DNA of 64,000 bases, from positions 35,881,792 through 35,945,791 of the forward strand of contig OZ023207.1 of assembly GCA_963995525.1 (NCBI GenBank), given 5' to 3'. Positions 44,206 to 54,700 of the stretch are shown here, piece after piece. This DNA comes from Escarpia spicata (lineage: Eukaryota; Annelida; Polychaeta; Sabellida; Siboglinidae). The notes beneath the pieces are model-generated. The model was not told the origin of the DNA and did no database searches. It saw only the letters and a list, made by a program, of their open reading frames with translations. How positions within the stretch are numbered: the stretch's first letter is position 1; the number at the start of each line of letters is the position of its first letter. Position numbers and translations under genes: made by a program.

Positions 44206-46455
44206 AAATACCACGATAGTGACGGGAGACTTTAATCCACAAGTAGGGAAACGAACAAGCATTTCGGAAACGGCAATAGGCAAATGTGGCCTACGTGTAA
44301 TAAACGAAAGAGGCGACACCTTGGTAGAATGGGCAACATAAAGAAAGTACAAAATCATGAATATCATGTTCCAAAATAAAGCAGGGAGGAGATGGACAAA
44401 GAAAAGCCAAAATAAAAAAAACGAAACAAAATTGACTACATCATAACAAACAGGCCATACATGGTCAGAGACGCAACTGTCATCAACCAAATCAACAACA
44501 GAATTGACCACGCAATGGTAATAAGCAGCATCAAACTGGAGGTCAAGGCTGAGAGTAAAGACCACACAAATAGTAAGAAAAAGTCGCATTCCAAATCGAA
44601 CAGCAAAATCGATTCGAGACACTACAAGAGCTAGACACCATCGAAACCATGAGCGAAACATCACATAGGTAATCCAATTAAGTGCGATATGTGTAGCCAA
44701 AGCAATCAACAAGTAAGAAAAGACGAGAATATCGTCACCAATACGAGTACGCTAAAAAAGCAAGACCATAAAAATAAAGTCACGAAGGACATCAGGAAGT
44801 ACAATCAATATACGAGAAACGATTATGACATCAACGAGCCAGAAGAAAGTCAGAAGAACACTGGCCCTATGCCGACACAAACTGGTTACACTGCCAGGCA
44901 TGCAGGGTAAGGAAACGTAAGACCAATATATGATCATAGAACGAATAGTTGAATTCTACACCGAGCTATACGACAGTGGACAGAGTACGATAATTCACAC
45001 CAACCCGAAAGAGGAAGCAGAGATAACGCCATGGGAGGTGGAAGCAGCGCTAACACATATAAAGAATGGGAAAACATCAGACATTGAAACATTAAAAGCA
45101 GGTGAAGATATATTCTCGAAGACCCTAGCTATATTGCATACTAATGGTTTATCAGAAAGACAAATACCCACCAACAGGAAGAACGCAAATATGGTGATAA
45201 TCATCACGAAGGGAAACAAGAAAAACTTAAAGAACTACATGCATGTTATCAAATATCTGCCAATTACTCACAAAATATACTAACGAATAGGATAGAGAAG
45301 ACACTCAATGAAAACCAACTACAAAAACAAGCAGGATTCAGAAGCAGATACACAAAGCCAGATCATATCCACGTGGTAAACCAACTGCAGGAGAAGAGCA
45401 GAGAACGTTTGTCGACTATGAATAGGCTTTCAAATCGGTGCAAAATGAAGCAATACTGACCTGGCAACAAGAACATAGGATAGAATAAGCGTACGTCGAA
45501 CTCATGAATGACATCTACTCCAACAAACAACTCGATGACAGGCCATCCACGCAAAAACAACAACAAAATCAAGATCAAGAGTGTAGTACGACAGGTGATA
45601 CCATATTGCCCAAGCTGTTTACGGAAACACTCGAAAGCATATTCCGAAGATTGATCTGAGAAACCAGAGGCTTGAGGATAGACGGGGAATATCTCAGTCA
45701 TCTTCGCTTCGCTGACGACATATTCATATGCGCTACTACACCGCAAGAACTACAAAAATGCTGCAGGAGCTAGCTGAGGAAAGTAAAAAAAACAAGGTCT
45801 GAATATTGGATGAACATTTTAAAAACAAAAGTGATGCTAGAAAATGATACATTAATATATATAAAACACTACGCAGATAGATAACGATGAAAGCTACGTC
45901 TATCTGGGACAGCGATGCACTATCAGATACAAAAACCAAGACAAAGAGATTCAAAGAAGAATCACCGCCCGGCTAGGAGAGCATTTGCCAAACACTGCTA
46001 CATATTTAAGGGTAACTTTGGAACCTACTTGAAGAGACAAGTCTACAACTCATGCGTACTTCCAGCGATGACATACTGCGCGGAAACGTGGACACTCACC
46101 ATCCAGGCAAAGAACAAGCTAGCAGCCGCACAAACAAAAATTGAAAGGCATATGTTAAACATCACATACCGGGAAAGGATACAAACACCAGGGTAGACAA
46201 GAAGACAAATATCACAGACGTGATAGAACAAATCAGTAGAGAGAAGTGGACCTGGGCAGGACACATCGGTAGACCAGGAGAAAACCAATGGACATCGCGT
46301 ATCACCCACCACCTGGAGACCTTACGTAGGGAAACGAGAGACGAAATAGACGAATACTGGAAGGGCACCATATATGGCAGAGGATAGCGCAAGACAGACA
46401 TATCTGGAAACGACATGTTTCGCTCAACTACGGGACACTACGGCTGCACAATGAT
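44205..46455 (+). mobile_element. RTE-like LINE, 5' truncated, decayed
   Basis: It starts inside the endonuclease (TTIVTGDFNPQVGKR; catalytic D-N pair visible), followed by WTKKSQNKKN, a stop-rich linker, the frame at 44,930 (EVEAALTHIKNGKTSDIETL, AILHTNGLSERQIPTNRKNA), QLQKQAGFRSRY, GLRIDGEYLSHLRFADDIFI-like residues in a shifted frame, YVYLGQRCTI, then QVYNSCVLPAMTYCAETWTL (46,040) and the tail WTWAGHIG, YWKGTIYGRG, RDTTAAQ. It abuts the tail of the preceding LINE. Frameshifts and stops are many; not active. Confidence 0.82.
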
Positions 46456-46690
46456 AATGAATTATGATGCTGTATCTAGTACAGTACTTTGAATTAGTTT
46501 TCGTCTTATTTGATACAAGGGAGTTAAAGCAATTCTCTGCCACTTATTTCTTGCATTTTAAGCATAATTGCGGTCTGATATGCGCTAAATAGCCAATAAA
46601 TAATAATAATTGTGTTGCACGAATCATTGCGAGCTTGTTGTCACGTGGATTATGCTCAGTGAAGCACACTTTTAAATCAATCCATATGAC
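46456..46690. other. No gene recognised
   Basis: Short AT-rich spacer between two LINE remnants, ending in an AATAATAATAATTG run near 46,600. Confidence 0.4.
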
Positions 46691-47684
46691 ATGGGCTACC
46701 GCTACAATACATATGCGTCTATTTCAAGGCGGAAGTCTCCAAAACCATCAACAGCCTCAAGAATAACAAACAGCGGGGCTTGATGCAGTAACGGCGGAAC
46801 TATTGCAAGGACGGGACTGTAGATGCGTTAACATACTTGTTCAATCTTATCTGGTGCGACGAGAAAGTCGCGAAGATGACTGATCATAACGTTATCGAAG
46901 ATGGGGTGTCTGAGGTGATTGCAACAACTGGCGAGGAATAGCATTGATGTAAATGGGCTGGAAAGGTGTTCTGTAGCGTGATCCTCAACCGGCTAAATAC
47001 AATAGTTGAACAACACCGATCGAGAGGAGCAAGCAAGTTTTGGAAGCGAGAGATCATGCTGTGAACATATCTTCAAATTGCTAAACGTCATTGAGCAAGC
47101 AAAGCAGAGAGTTCCAACAGTCTCTTCTAGTCAATATCATTTATTTTAAGATAGCTTGTACATCGATAGTCGTTGTGGAAAATCGTGAAACTGTACGACA
47201 TGCCAAGCAAAAGTATACACATTTTCAAATCGCTATGCCGAAACACCACCTGCTGCTGCATCAAGACCAACGATGGCTACATAGACATATTCAATATAGA
47301 CACAGGTGTACGTCAAGGACGTATCCTGTACCCTTCCTCTTTGTCGTTGTTATTGACTTCATCATGCGGAAGACGATGAACTTGGCGTTAATTGGGTAAA
47401 TACTAGGTTGACAGATCTTAACTTTGCGGATGGCGTAGCATTGTTCATCCACATGCCAGAGATCTTGCAAGATAAGACCAATAACACGAACGATAACGGA
47501 GTGAGAGTCGGATTACGGATCAGCTACGGGAAGACAAAAACGTTGTAAGTTTGTGAAGGACCCCCACATTACGATCGGTCAGTATGACCTGCAGTGCGTC
47601 GAGAACTTCCCCTGTCTCTGAAGCTATATCTCTAGCGAGGGTGACGTGCAAGTAAATGTGCAAGGCCTCAATGTTCCGAAGACT

Positions 47685-47688
<4 letters not shown>
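46691..47688 (+). pseudogene. LINE RT N-terminal half (includes S1)
   Basis: Broken frames read SKTINSLKNNKQRG, GTVDALTYLFNLIW, KVFCSVILNRLNTIVEQH, a REEQAGFRRGRSC-like segment in shifted frames, IIYFKIACTS at the place of the F-DF-KAFDS box (catalytic Asp lost), WKIVKLYDMPSKSIHIFKSL, CRNTTCCCIKTNDGYIDIFN, IDTGVRQGRIL, then a LTDLNFADGVALF segment where the box FADD has become FADG. 47,130-47,688 (S1) recurs at 61,084-61,658. It ends at a (GT)n run next to X2. Confidence 0.8.
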
Positions 47689-47779
<91 letters not shown>

Positions 47780-47784
47780 TGTGT
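47688..47784. repeat. (GT)n microsatellite
   Basis: About 48 GT units with two TT interruptions at the end, at the junction between S1 and X2. Confidence 0.97.
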
Positions 47785-48212
47785 GTTCGTATGTACTGCC
47801 AACCAGAAGCTAACATTAACATTGCCCAAGGAAAATCTGATGGAAAGAATTCATGGAATTTAAGACAGATCATTTGATGCTGGTGTTATTGAGTTTGGGG
47901 TCTTTAATGAGTGCGGTCTGTTTGTTCAACTACTACCAATTTATAGCATGTATAACAAGACTGAATAATACGTTGGATTTGTTCTACGTTAATGTGAACA
48001 ATTCCAAACACTCACGTAAAATGGCCCCATTAGGTAATTAAGAAAATAACATGATATATATTGTACCTATATATCGCCAAAATAAAAAAAACAGAACATA
48101 CAGAAAACATCGATTAAGCAATGAGAACTCTCATTCGAGAGACACAGGCACACAGAAAAGTAGAAACCAATACCATGTGCTATGTATACGTGCTAGGCTG
48201 AAGACAGAGATA

Positions 48213-48995
48213 GTTCAGCAAATGGAGGACTGTTTGGGTGAAATAAAGAACTGGATGGCATGGAATTCTATGTGCATGAACGACGGCAAGACACAGTATC
48301 TTCCGATTGTACCCAAGTCTGCGGATGCAATCGTTGACGGCACTGTGATTCGCGTTGGTGGTTCTATAATTACAGCTTCAAGATGTGTTCAAAGTCTTGG
48401 TGTCTCCATTGACAGGCACCTAGATATGAAAAAGCAAGTGTCGCAAACTGTCAGCGCATGCTCATTCTACCTCCGCCACATCAATCAGATTAGCCGTTTT
48501 TTACCCAAACCAACAAAGGAACGCGTAGTCAATGCCATCATCACATCGCGGATTGACTACTGCAACGCACTCTTGTACGGCACGTCTGCAGTTAACATCG
48601 CGCGTCTGCAACGAATACACAACTCGACTGCCAGACTGATCCTGCGTCGTCCACGTAGTGACAGCGCCACGCCCCTGTTACGCGAACTTCATTGGTTGCC
48701 TGTTGCGCGCAGAGTGGATTACAAGATACTGGTACTCACGTATAAAGCCATGCACAATGACGCGCCCGTGTACCTGTGTGAACTCGTGCACCCATATCAA
48801 CCAGCAAGAGCACTGCGCTCTGCCAGCAGTAACATGTTGGAAGTGAAGCGCACTCGTATCAAGGCTGGGGACGGCTCGTTCGCTGTAGCTGCTGCGTCCC
48901 TATGGAACACTTTACCGAGTGCTGTTAAAACCTGTGACACTCTCGCCAGCTTCAAATGTCGTCTGAAGACACATTTCTTTTGTGTTTCATATTAG
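48213..48995 (+). CDS. RT C-terminal part of the CR1/L2-like LINE, open
   Basis: An uninterrupted frame of 260 codons: EIKNWMAWNSMCMNDGKTQY (the N-LKLN-DKTE box), SLGVSIDRHLDMKKQV, CSFYLRHINQISRFLPKPTK, SRIDYCNALLYGTSAVNIAR, LQRIHNSTARLILRRPRSDS, LLRELHWLPVARRVDYKILV, LTYKAMHNDAPVYLCELV, FAVAAASLWNTLPSAVKTCD, FKCRLKTHFF. It corresponds to the region just downstream of the FADD box in L2/CR1 RTs; the catalytic part is truncated away. The open frame continues upstream to 48,051 into X sequence, which is fortuitous. The high G+C and intact frame mark it as the youngest LINE of this region. Confidence 0.88.
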   Translation, partial: VQQMEDCLGEIKNWMAWNSMCMNDGKTQYLPIVPKSADAIVDGTVIRVGGSIITASRCVQSLGVSIDRHLDMKKQVSQTVSACSFYLRHINQISRFLPKPTKERVVNAIITSRIDYCNALLYGTSAVNIARLQRIHNSTARLILRRPRSDSATPLLRELHWLPVARRVDYKILVLTYKAMHNDAPVYLCELVHPYQPARALRSASSNMLEVKRTRIKAGDGSFAVAAASLWNTLPSAVKTCDTLASFKCRLKTHFFCVSY

Positions 48996-49410
48996 TGCCA
49001 CTCTACATGAACACTGCCCTCTACTAAAACCAATTTTAATTAGTTATCGTATTCGTATAATGATTATTCATTATTCCTCACGTAAACTATTTTATATCAA
49101 ATGTTTTACTAAATTATTTATTATTATTTATTTTATATAGTTATTGTGCTAGATTGATTATTATCAATATTATTTAATTTTGATGAATAACTTATATTTA
49201 TTTACTTGTTTATTTAGAAATTCTACATTATTCAATATGTATGTATTTATTTATTTTATTCTTTACCACTAATATTTATTTTAAATTAATATACATATAC
49301 ATAGTTATTGCAATTCTACGATTTTTATGTATTTTAATATGTTTTGAAGCGCCACGAACAATACTGGGTGTGGCGCTATACCAAATAAAATATATTATTA
49401 TTATTATTAT
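48213..49410 (+). mobile_element. CR1/L2-like LINE inserted in X2 only
   Basis: X1 has an uninterrupted sequence (GACAGGGATA-type AAACAGGGATAAAGAGAAAG at about 32,331-32,350) where X2 has GACAGAGATA, then this element, then AAAGAGAAAG. It is a 5'-truncated LINE with RT C-terminus, about 390 bases of 3' UTR and an (ATT)n tail at 49,392-49,410. The insertion is therefore younger than the X1/X2 duplication, or was lost precisely from X1, which is unlikely. Confidence 0.92.
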
Positions 49411-49630
49411 AAAGAGAAAGAAAGAGGAATACAAAGTGAGACTTGAAACCAAATATGTGGCTAACGACTCAAAAAGGTATGGAAAGAACTTAGGAAAATC
49501 AACAAATACAAAAGCAAAATAAATGTAATCCAGGTACACACTACCATGAAATTGCAAATGAAATAAACAACATCTATGCCTGTTTTGACATTCTTGACTT
49601 TTCACAGGAACAGCAGCAAATGGACCATGT

Positions 49631-49638
49631 TGAGGATA
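49631..49638 (+). repeat. Candidate target-site duplication, left, X2
   Basis: TGAGGATA directly before GCAGTAATATAGGCGCAT. The exact same octamer lies at 59,624-59,631 just outside the right end. Confidence 0.6.
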
Positions 49639-49866
49639 GCAGTAATATAGGCGCATTCCGATACATCAAATCAGCCAGTAGGAAGGGAGGATATCCCCCA
49701 TTGCGCATGCGCATTGAAGTCATATCCGATGTAGAGAGACCCTGGTCGAAATAATGTGAACTGGTGCGCCCCTGGTGGTGGAATGGTTAACTAGAAGCGA
49801 GAAATGGGGAAATAAAACAAAAGTCATTGTTTTTCCGCGAAAATAGATGCAACGCCTCTTGGCGAA

Positions 49867-50229
49867 TACATATGATAATATCACTGACCTCTGGCAGTGA
49901 CATAAGTTCTTTTAATTTGCAGCCAAGATTACAAATCAGTCTTTGTTCACCGGAAGCAAACCTGGCAGCTACCTTTACGGTAACACATACATATGATAAT
50001 ATCACTGAGCTCTGGCAGTGACATAAGTTCTTTTAATTTGCAGCCAAGATTACAAATCAGTCTTTGTTCACCGGAAGCAAACCTGGCAGCTACCTTTACG
50101 GTAACACATACATATGATAATATCACTGACCTCTGGCAGTGACATAAGTTCGTTTAATTTGCAGCCAAGATTACAAATCAGTCTTTGTTCACCGGAAGCA
50201 AACCTGGCAGCTACCTTTACGGTAACACA
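49867..50229 (+). repeat. Three tandem copies of a 121-bp unit
   Basis: Units at 49,867-49,987, 49,988-50,108 and 50,109-50,229, each starting TACATATGATAATATCACTG and ending in CAGCTACCTTTACGGTAACA-type sequence; nearly identical to each other. X1 has a single diverged unit at about 32,796-32,925. Confidence 0.95.
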
Positions 50230-50394
50230 TTTACAGAAGCGTCTCCTAACGGCCACATATGTATTATTGTTATCAACTACGGCACTCCTAGTGTCATAGA
50301 AATACAAGGTGTACCAATAACAACCATTCAACGAGTGAGCGTAGTTGATTTTTATAATTTCTGCATATTTGCAAAATAACGTCATAACATTTTA

Positions 50395-51520
50395 GGTTTT
50401 TAAAGCGTGACGAGGTAACTTTCTAGCCTTTCGGCGTGTTAGCGTGATTACATCATATTTTTATATCTCTACGCGTGAGCATGGTAACATCTTAGCACAT
50501 TCTTTCCAAACATACATTGCGACAGCCATGTTTCAGTGAAAACTTTGTCCTAACGCATACGTTTTAAAGGCTTAACCATCATTTATGACGTAATTTGATT
50601 TATTGACCTATCCCAAAGTGCCACCGAATGATAGTCTATGCACTCATTTCACCAATTATAGCCCACATTCATGGCGATAGCCATGTTTCAATGAAAACGT
50701 CGCCCTTATGCAAATGTTGAAGCATTATACACAATCTATGTTATACTTTGACCTACTGACCCCATGGTGACAGTGTAGGTACTCACAATCGTAACCTACA
50801 TTTAATTTAAACCATTCATGGGGACAGTCAAATTTAATTTAAATGTTCGCCTTTACGCATACATTTTGAAACATTATCCATCATTTGTGTCGTAATTTGA
50901 CCTGTTGACCTATCACGAAGTGTCACCAAGTGACTGTGTAGGTACTCATTTCACCAATCACAGCCTACCTTTCACCTAACACTTTCAGTGAAACAAATTC
51001 GCCCTTATACACACATATTGAACACTTAATCATCATTTATGTCATAGCTTGACCTACAAAGGGGCTCTTCTAGTGACTGTAGCTACTTATTTGTTAATGG
51101 GCATCCAAAAGTGTATAAAATTCCCCCTTATGCACAACTGTTGAAGTCCTAGACGACATATTTTATGTCGTAGTTTGACCTATTGACCTATCACGAAATG
51201 CCATATAGTGACTATATAGGTACTCATTTTACCAACTATAGCCCACATTTAGTCTTATTCAAATTTTTTTATCTTACTTTGACCTATCATGAAGCGACCC
51301 TAGTGCAGTCTAGATACTCATTTCACCAATCATAATCTGCATTCGTCTAAAACATGCATGGCGACAGCCATATTTAGTCTAAAATTCGACCTTACGCATA
51401 CCTCATGAAGCAGTACCTATCATTTATATCGTACGTTGTCTTATTTACCCATAACGAAGTGCCATCTAATGAATGTTTAGGTACCCACTTCACCAGTCAT
51501 AGCCTACATTAGCCTTGGTT
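50395..51520 (-). repeat. Degenerate tandem-repeat arrays, minus orientation, X2
   Basis: Same as 33,080-33,780 but longer. The marker GACCTATC-CGAAGTGCCA recurs near 50,607, 50,910, 51,180 and 51,285, with weaker instances between. The plus-orientation partners are at 52,500-53,770 and 58,560-59,115. Confidence 0.8.
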
Positions 51521-51522
51521 AT

Positions 51523-52500
51523 CCAGGCGCCGCGAGATGGGAACACCCTAGGGCTCCTGTTCTGCCGCCTGGAAGATAACACAGGTTTTCACTGAACGAC
51601 ACTGATCGCGGTTTATCCTAGATCCGGGTAGAGACGACGATTGGCCCTCAAGCTAACAATGAAAGTACAATTTCAATAAGTGACAACTTATATAAGTTTA
51701 TGCTACGCATTGGAAACTTTGGTTATATTGACACAAGTGATAAACATAAAAGTTAAATCCTAATTTATTTATGGATAAAAATCTCGATAATGACGCTGAT
51801 TGGCTGCTCGCCCAAAATATTTGCTGCTGGCGGCGTACGCAAAATGAATTTTCGGGTAGCATTATCCAGGCGCCGCGAGATGGGAGCACCGTAGGAGCGG
51901 CACTAGATGCGTGCAATCATACTGCTGGTTCTCGGCCAGACTCTGTTTCCCGGCGAAGTCACGCAGCCGGGCGAGAATCGGTTAAGCGAAACTAAGCTTA
52001 CATTTCATCTAAAACATTGCTGTTTCTGTTAAAAACCCGCCCTTACGAATACATCTTGATATGTTTGTTATAGTTTGACCTATTGACACATGAAGAAGTG
52101 CCATCTAATGAATGTAATACTTTCACCAATAACAAATAAATATAATAAATACTAATAAAATGAATAAAATACTACCCGTCTTTGATGATGTGACGTCATA
52201 CCGGAAATCCCGTATCTATCATGGCCGCGCCCAGTGTTTGACGCGAAACCTCGTTTGCGAAATTCCCATATATCGTGTGGTTGGCCGCTCCCATTGTTTG
52301 TAATTACGGAAATGTTAATACCGGAAGTGCGTCGTCGGAAAAATGGTCGCTTCATTTACATATACTTTCTGCTAGGTGGTGCAGCGATTTTCCTGTGCCG
52401 CAACAGGTTGAAGGGCTGACGGGCATGAGTTTAAGGTAGATGCAGACGACGAGCACGTTTACGGCTACATCTACTAAGATCCCGACACATATTTATAAAA
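51523..52500. other. Spacer between opposed arrays, X2
   Basis: Copy of 33,781-34,720, with the 20-mer at 51,523-51,542 and 51,866-51,885, 343 bases apart, against 337 in X1. No supported gene. Confidence 0.6.
52191..52330. promoter_or_regulatory. Promoter-like motif cluster, X2 spacer
   Basis: Copy of the X1 cluster: TGACGTCA at 52,191-52,198 is kept, the first ETS-like core has changed to CCGGAAAT, the second CCGGAAGT is kept (about 52,321). Retention of the CRE in both copies is consistent with, but does not prove, function. Confidence 0.35.
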
Positions 52501-53775
52501 TTTCAGGCAATTACAACAAAGAGAAACACGTAGAAATGCTAAAAGGTTACTACGCTCACGCACTGAAAAACTTAAGTGGTAAGATGTTACCAAGCTAACA
52601 CATAGAAACTTTACTAAGCTCACGTATTGAGACACTAAAACTTTACATTTATTACGCTAACATGCAGAATTTGTAAAAGTTTACCACGCTCACGCGTTAA
52701 CAAACTAAAAGGTCAAGTAGTTACTAGGCTAACACGCAGTCATGCCAAAAGGTTACAACTCTCACGCGTTGTAAGACTAAACTGTTAAGAAGTTACCATG
52801 TTAACACAAAGAAATGCTAAAAAAAATCTTAAACATTAAGAGGTTATCACGATGATAAGTAGAAATGTTATACACAGTAACTAGATGACACATCTTGATA
52901 GGTAAATAGGTTGAACTATGACATAAATAATGGATATTAGTTCAAGATATAAGCATATGGGCGAACTTGTTCCGTTAAATATTGGCAATAGTTGGAGAAA
53001 TGAATATATAGACTTCGCTAGATGGCCCTTCGTGATAGGACAATAGGTCAAACAATGACATAAATGATGGACACTGGTTGACAATTTAAGTGTAAGGGCA
53101 TTTTATCATTGAAACATAATTGTCACTATGCGTAGTTGGTGAAATGATTACCTGCACAGTCACTATATGGCAATACTTCAAATGTCAATATGACACATGA
53201 TGTCATAAATGATGGATACGACTTCAAGATTTATACGTATGGAAGAATGTTTAACTGAAAAATGGCTGTCACCAGGAATGTATTAGATGAAATTAAATGT
53301 AGGCAATCGCTGGTGAAATGAGTACCTAGACATTCACTAGATTGCACTTCGTGATAGGCCAATAAGTCAAATTAAGACACACATTATGGACATTGCTTCA
53401 AGATGTATGCTTCAGGGTGTATTTCCACTTTAAAAAGGCTGTAGTTATGTGTGTTTTAGATTAAATGCAGGCTACGATAGTTGAAATGAGTACCTAAACT
53501 GTCACTGGGGGGGCGCTTCTTGGTAGATCAATAGGTAAAATTACGACAAAAACGATCGATACTGCTTCAAGATTAAAGCATAATTGTGAAGTTTTCAAAC
53601 GCTAACGCTGAAATGTGGGCTATGAATGGTGAAATGAGTATTTATACAGTTATAGATGTCACTTCGATATAGGCCAAATTTCAACACAAATTATGGATCA
53701 TGCTTCAAGATTTATGCATGGATGCTAATTAACAAATAAGTACCTATACATTCATTAGGTGGATAAGTCAACCAA
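52500..53775 (+). repeat. Degenerate tandem-repeat arrays, plus orientation, X2
   Basis: Copy of 34,720-35,990. Markers CCTTCGTGATAGGACAATAG (53,028) and CACTTCGTGATAGGCCAATA (53,344) among others. Minisatellite part 52,540-52,860. Confidence 0.8.
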
Positions 53776-53794
53776 TTGCATAAGTGGTCGGCAA

Positions 53795-54700
53795 TACACT
53801 ATTACAGTCGGAAGGTATGCCCCCCATTCACCCAGTGGATTTCTAAATGAAACTTACTTTTTTTGAACCCTGAAGGTGTCTAGTAAACAGATTTGGATGT
53901 TTACATTTCGAAATAACGTACGAAGGGGTCCGTTTGGCGGCCATCTTGGATTTTGTCACGAGCGACTGGTAAAATCAAGGATACCCATAACTTTTGTACA
54001 AAGACAAATGAACCCATTTTTTCGTATAACTGTGGGTTGAGGAATCGCGTGAGATGGTTATTTTGACGATTAAAACATATGTAAAATGCACATAATACCA
54101 TATTTTCATGCCTGAAATCGAGTCAAATACTAAGTTAAGGATAGGTGATTGCGCAAAAGCACTGACTCAACATTACATGCCACTACTAGGTTGAAAATGG
54201 GCTAATTATGAGTCCAATGAGAAAGGAAACTACACGAAATCTACCCACTACGATCAGTATCTACGTCTACTCAAGAACTAACTACCCGAAACTTACCCTC
54301 GACACTACACACTAATCATCATCATCGCCAATAAGCAGCTCATCATAGTCAATCTGCTGATCATCTTCCTCTTCTCCCTCCTCCTCCTCAGCAGCTTTCT
54401 CAAGCAAGTCAATGAGTGGGGGAGGCAAGATGGGTCCACACGACCACATTGGCTCCAATACACCCTCCTCAGTCTTCACCCATCCCGTCCATCATCGTAG
54501 GGCTTGGGTCGCCAGAAGCGAGGCTGGTTGGCCCGCATATACTTGGCTAGTCGGTAGTTGACCCGGCCAACATGGAGAATTAGCAGGGAGGGAGGAGAGG
54601 CAGGTCAACCTTGGGCTTGGTGGTGAGCTTCTCGTGTTCTCCCACCATCTTTATGAGCATCTTTCCTCGCACAGCATCCACTAATATCTCGCGAGCACAG
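53795..54700 (-). repeat. Inner inverted arm, left (contains inverted C-terminal coding end)
   Basis: Reverse complement of about 57,655-58,455. Starting from the outside: TTCCGACTGTAAT, TCCACTGGGTG, TAGACACCTTCAGGG, AAGATGGCCGCCAAACGGAC, CAGTTATACGAAAAAATGGG, then GCATGAAAATATGGTATTAT, and the coding end (54,300-54,545) whose complement reads KPYDDG-GWVKTEEGVLEPMW and the acidic tail EEEEGEEEDDQQIDYDELL. X1 lacks bases corresponding to about 54,043-54,702. Confidence 0.88.

Noticed and set aside
48051..48995. A 314-codon host gene
   Set aside because: The N-terminal 54 codons are X segment and the rest is the RT C-terminus of an inserted LINE; the fusion is accidental.
50395..53775. Regular repeat arrays considered as CRISPR or centromeric satellite
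   Set aside because: Units are degenerate, 35-190 bases long, without constant repeats and unique spacers, and the context is a eukaryotic inverted-repeat element; copy number is far below that of a satellite.
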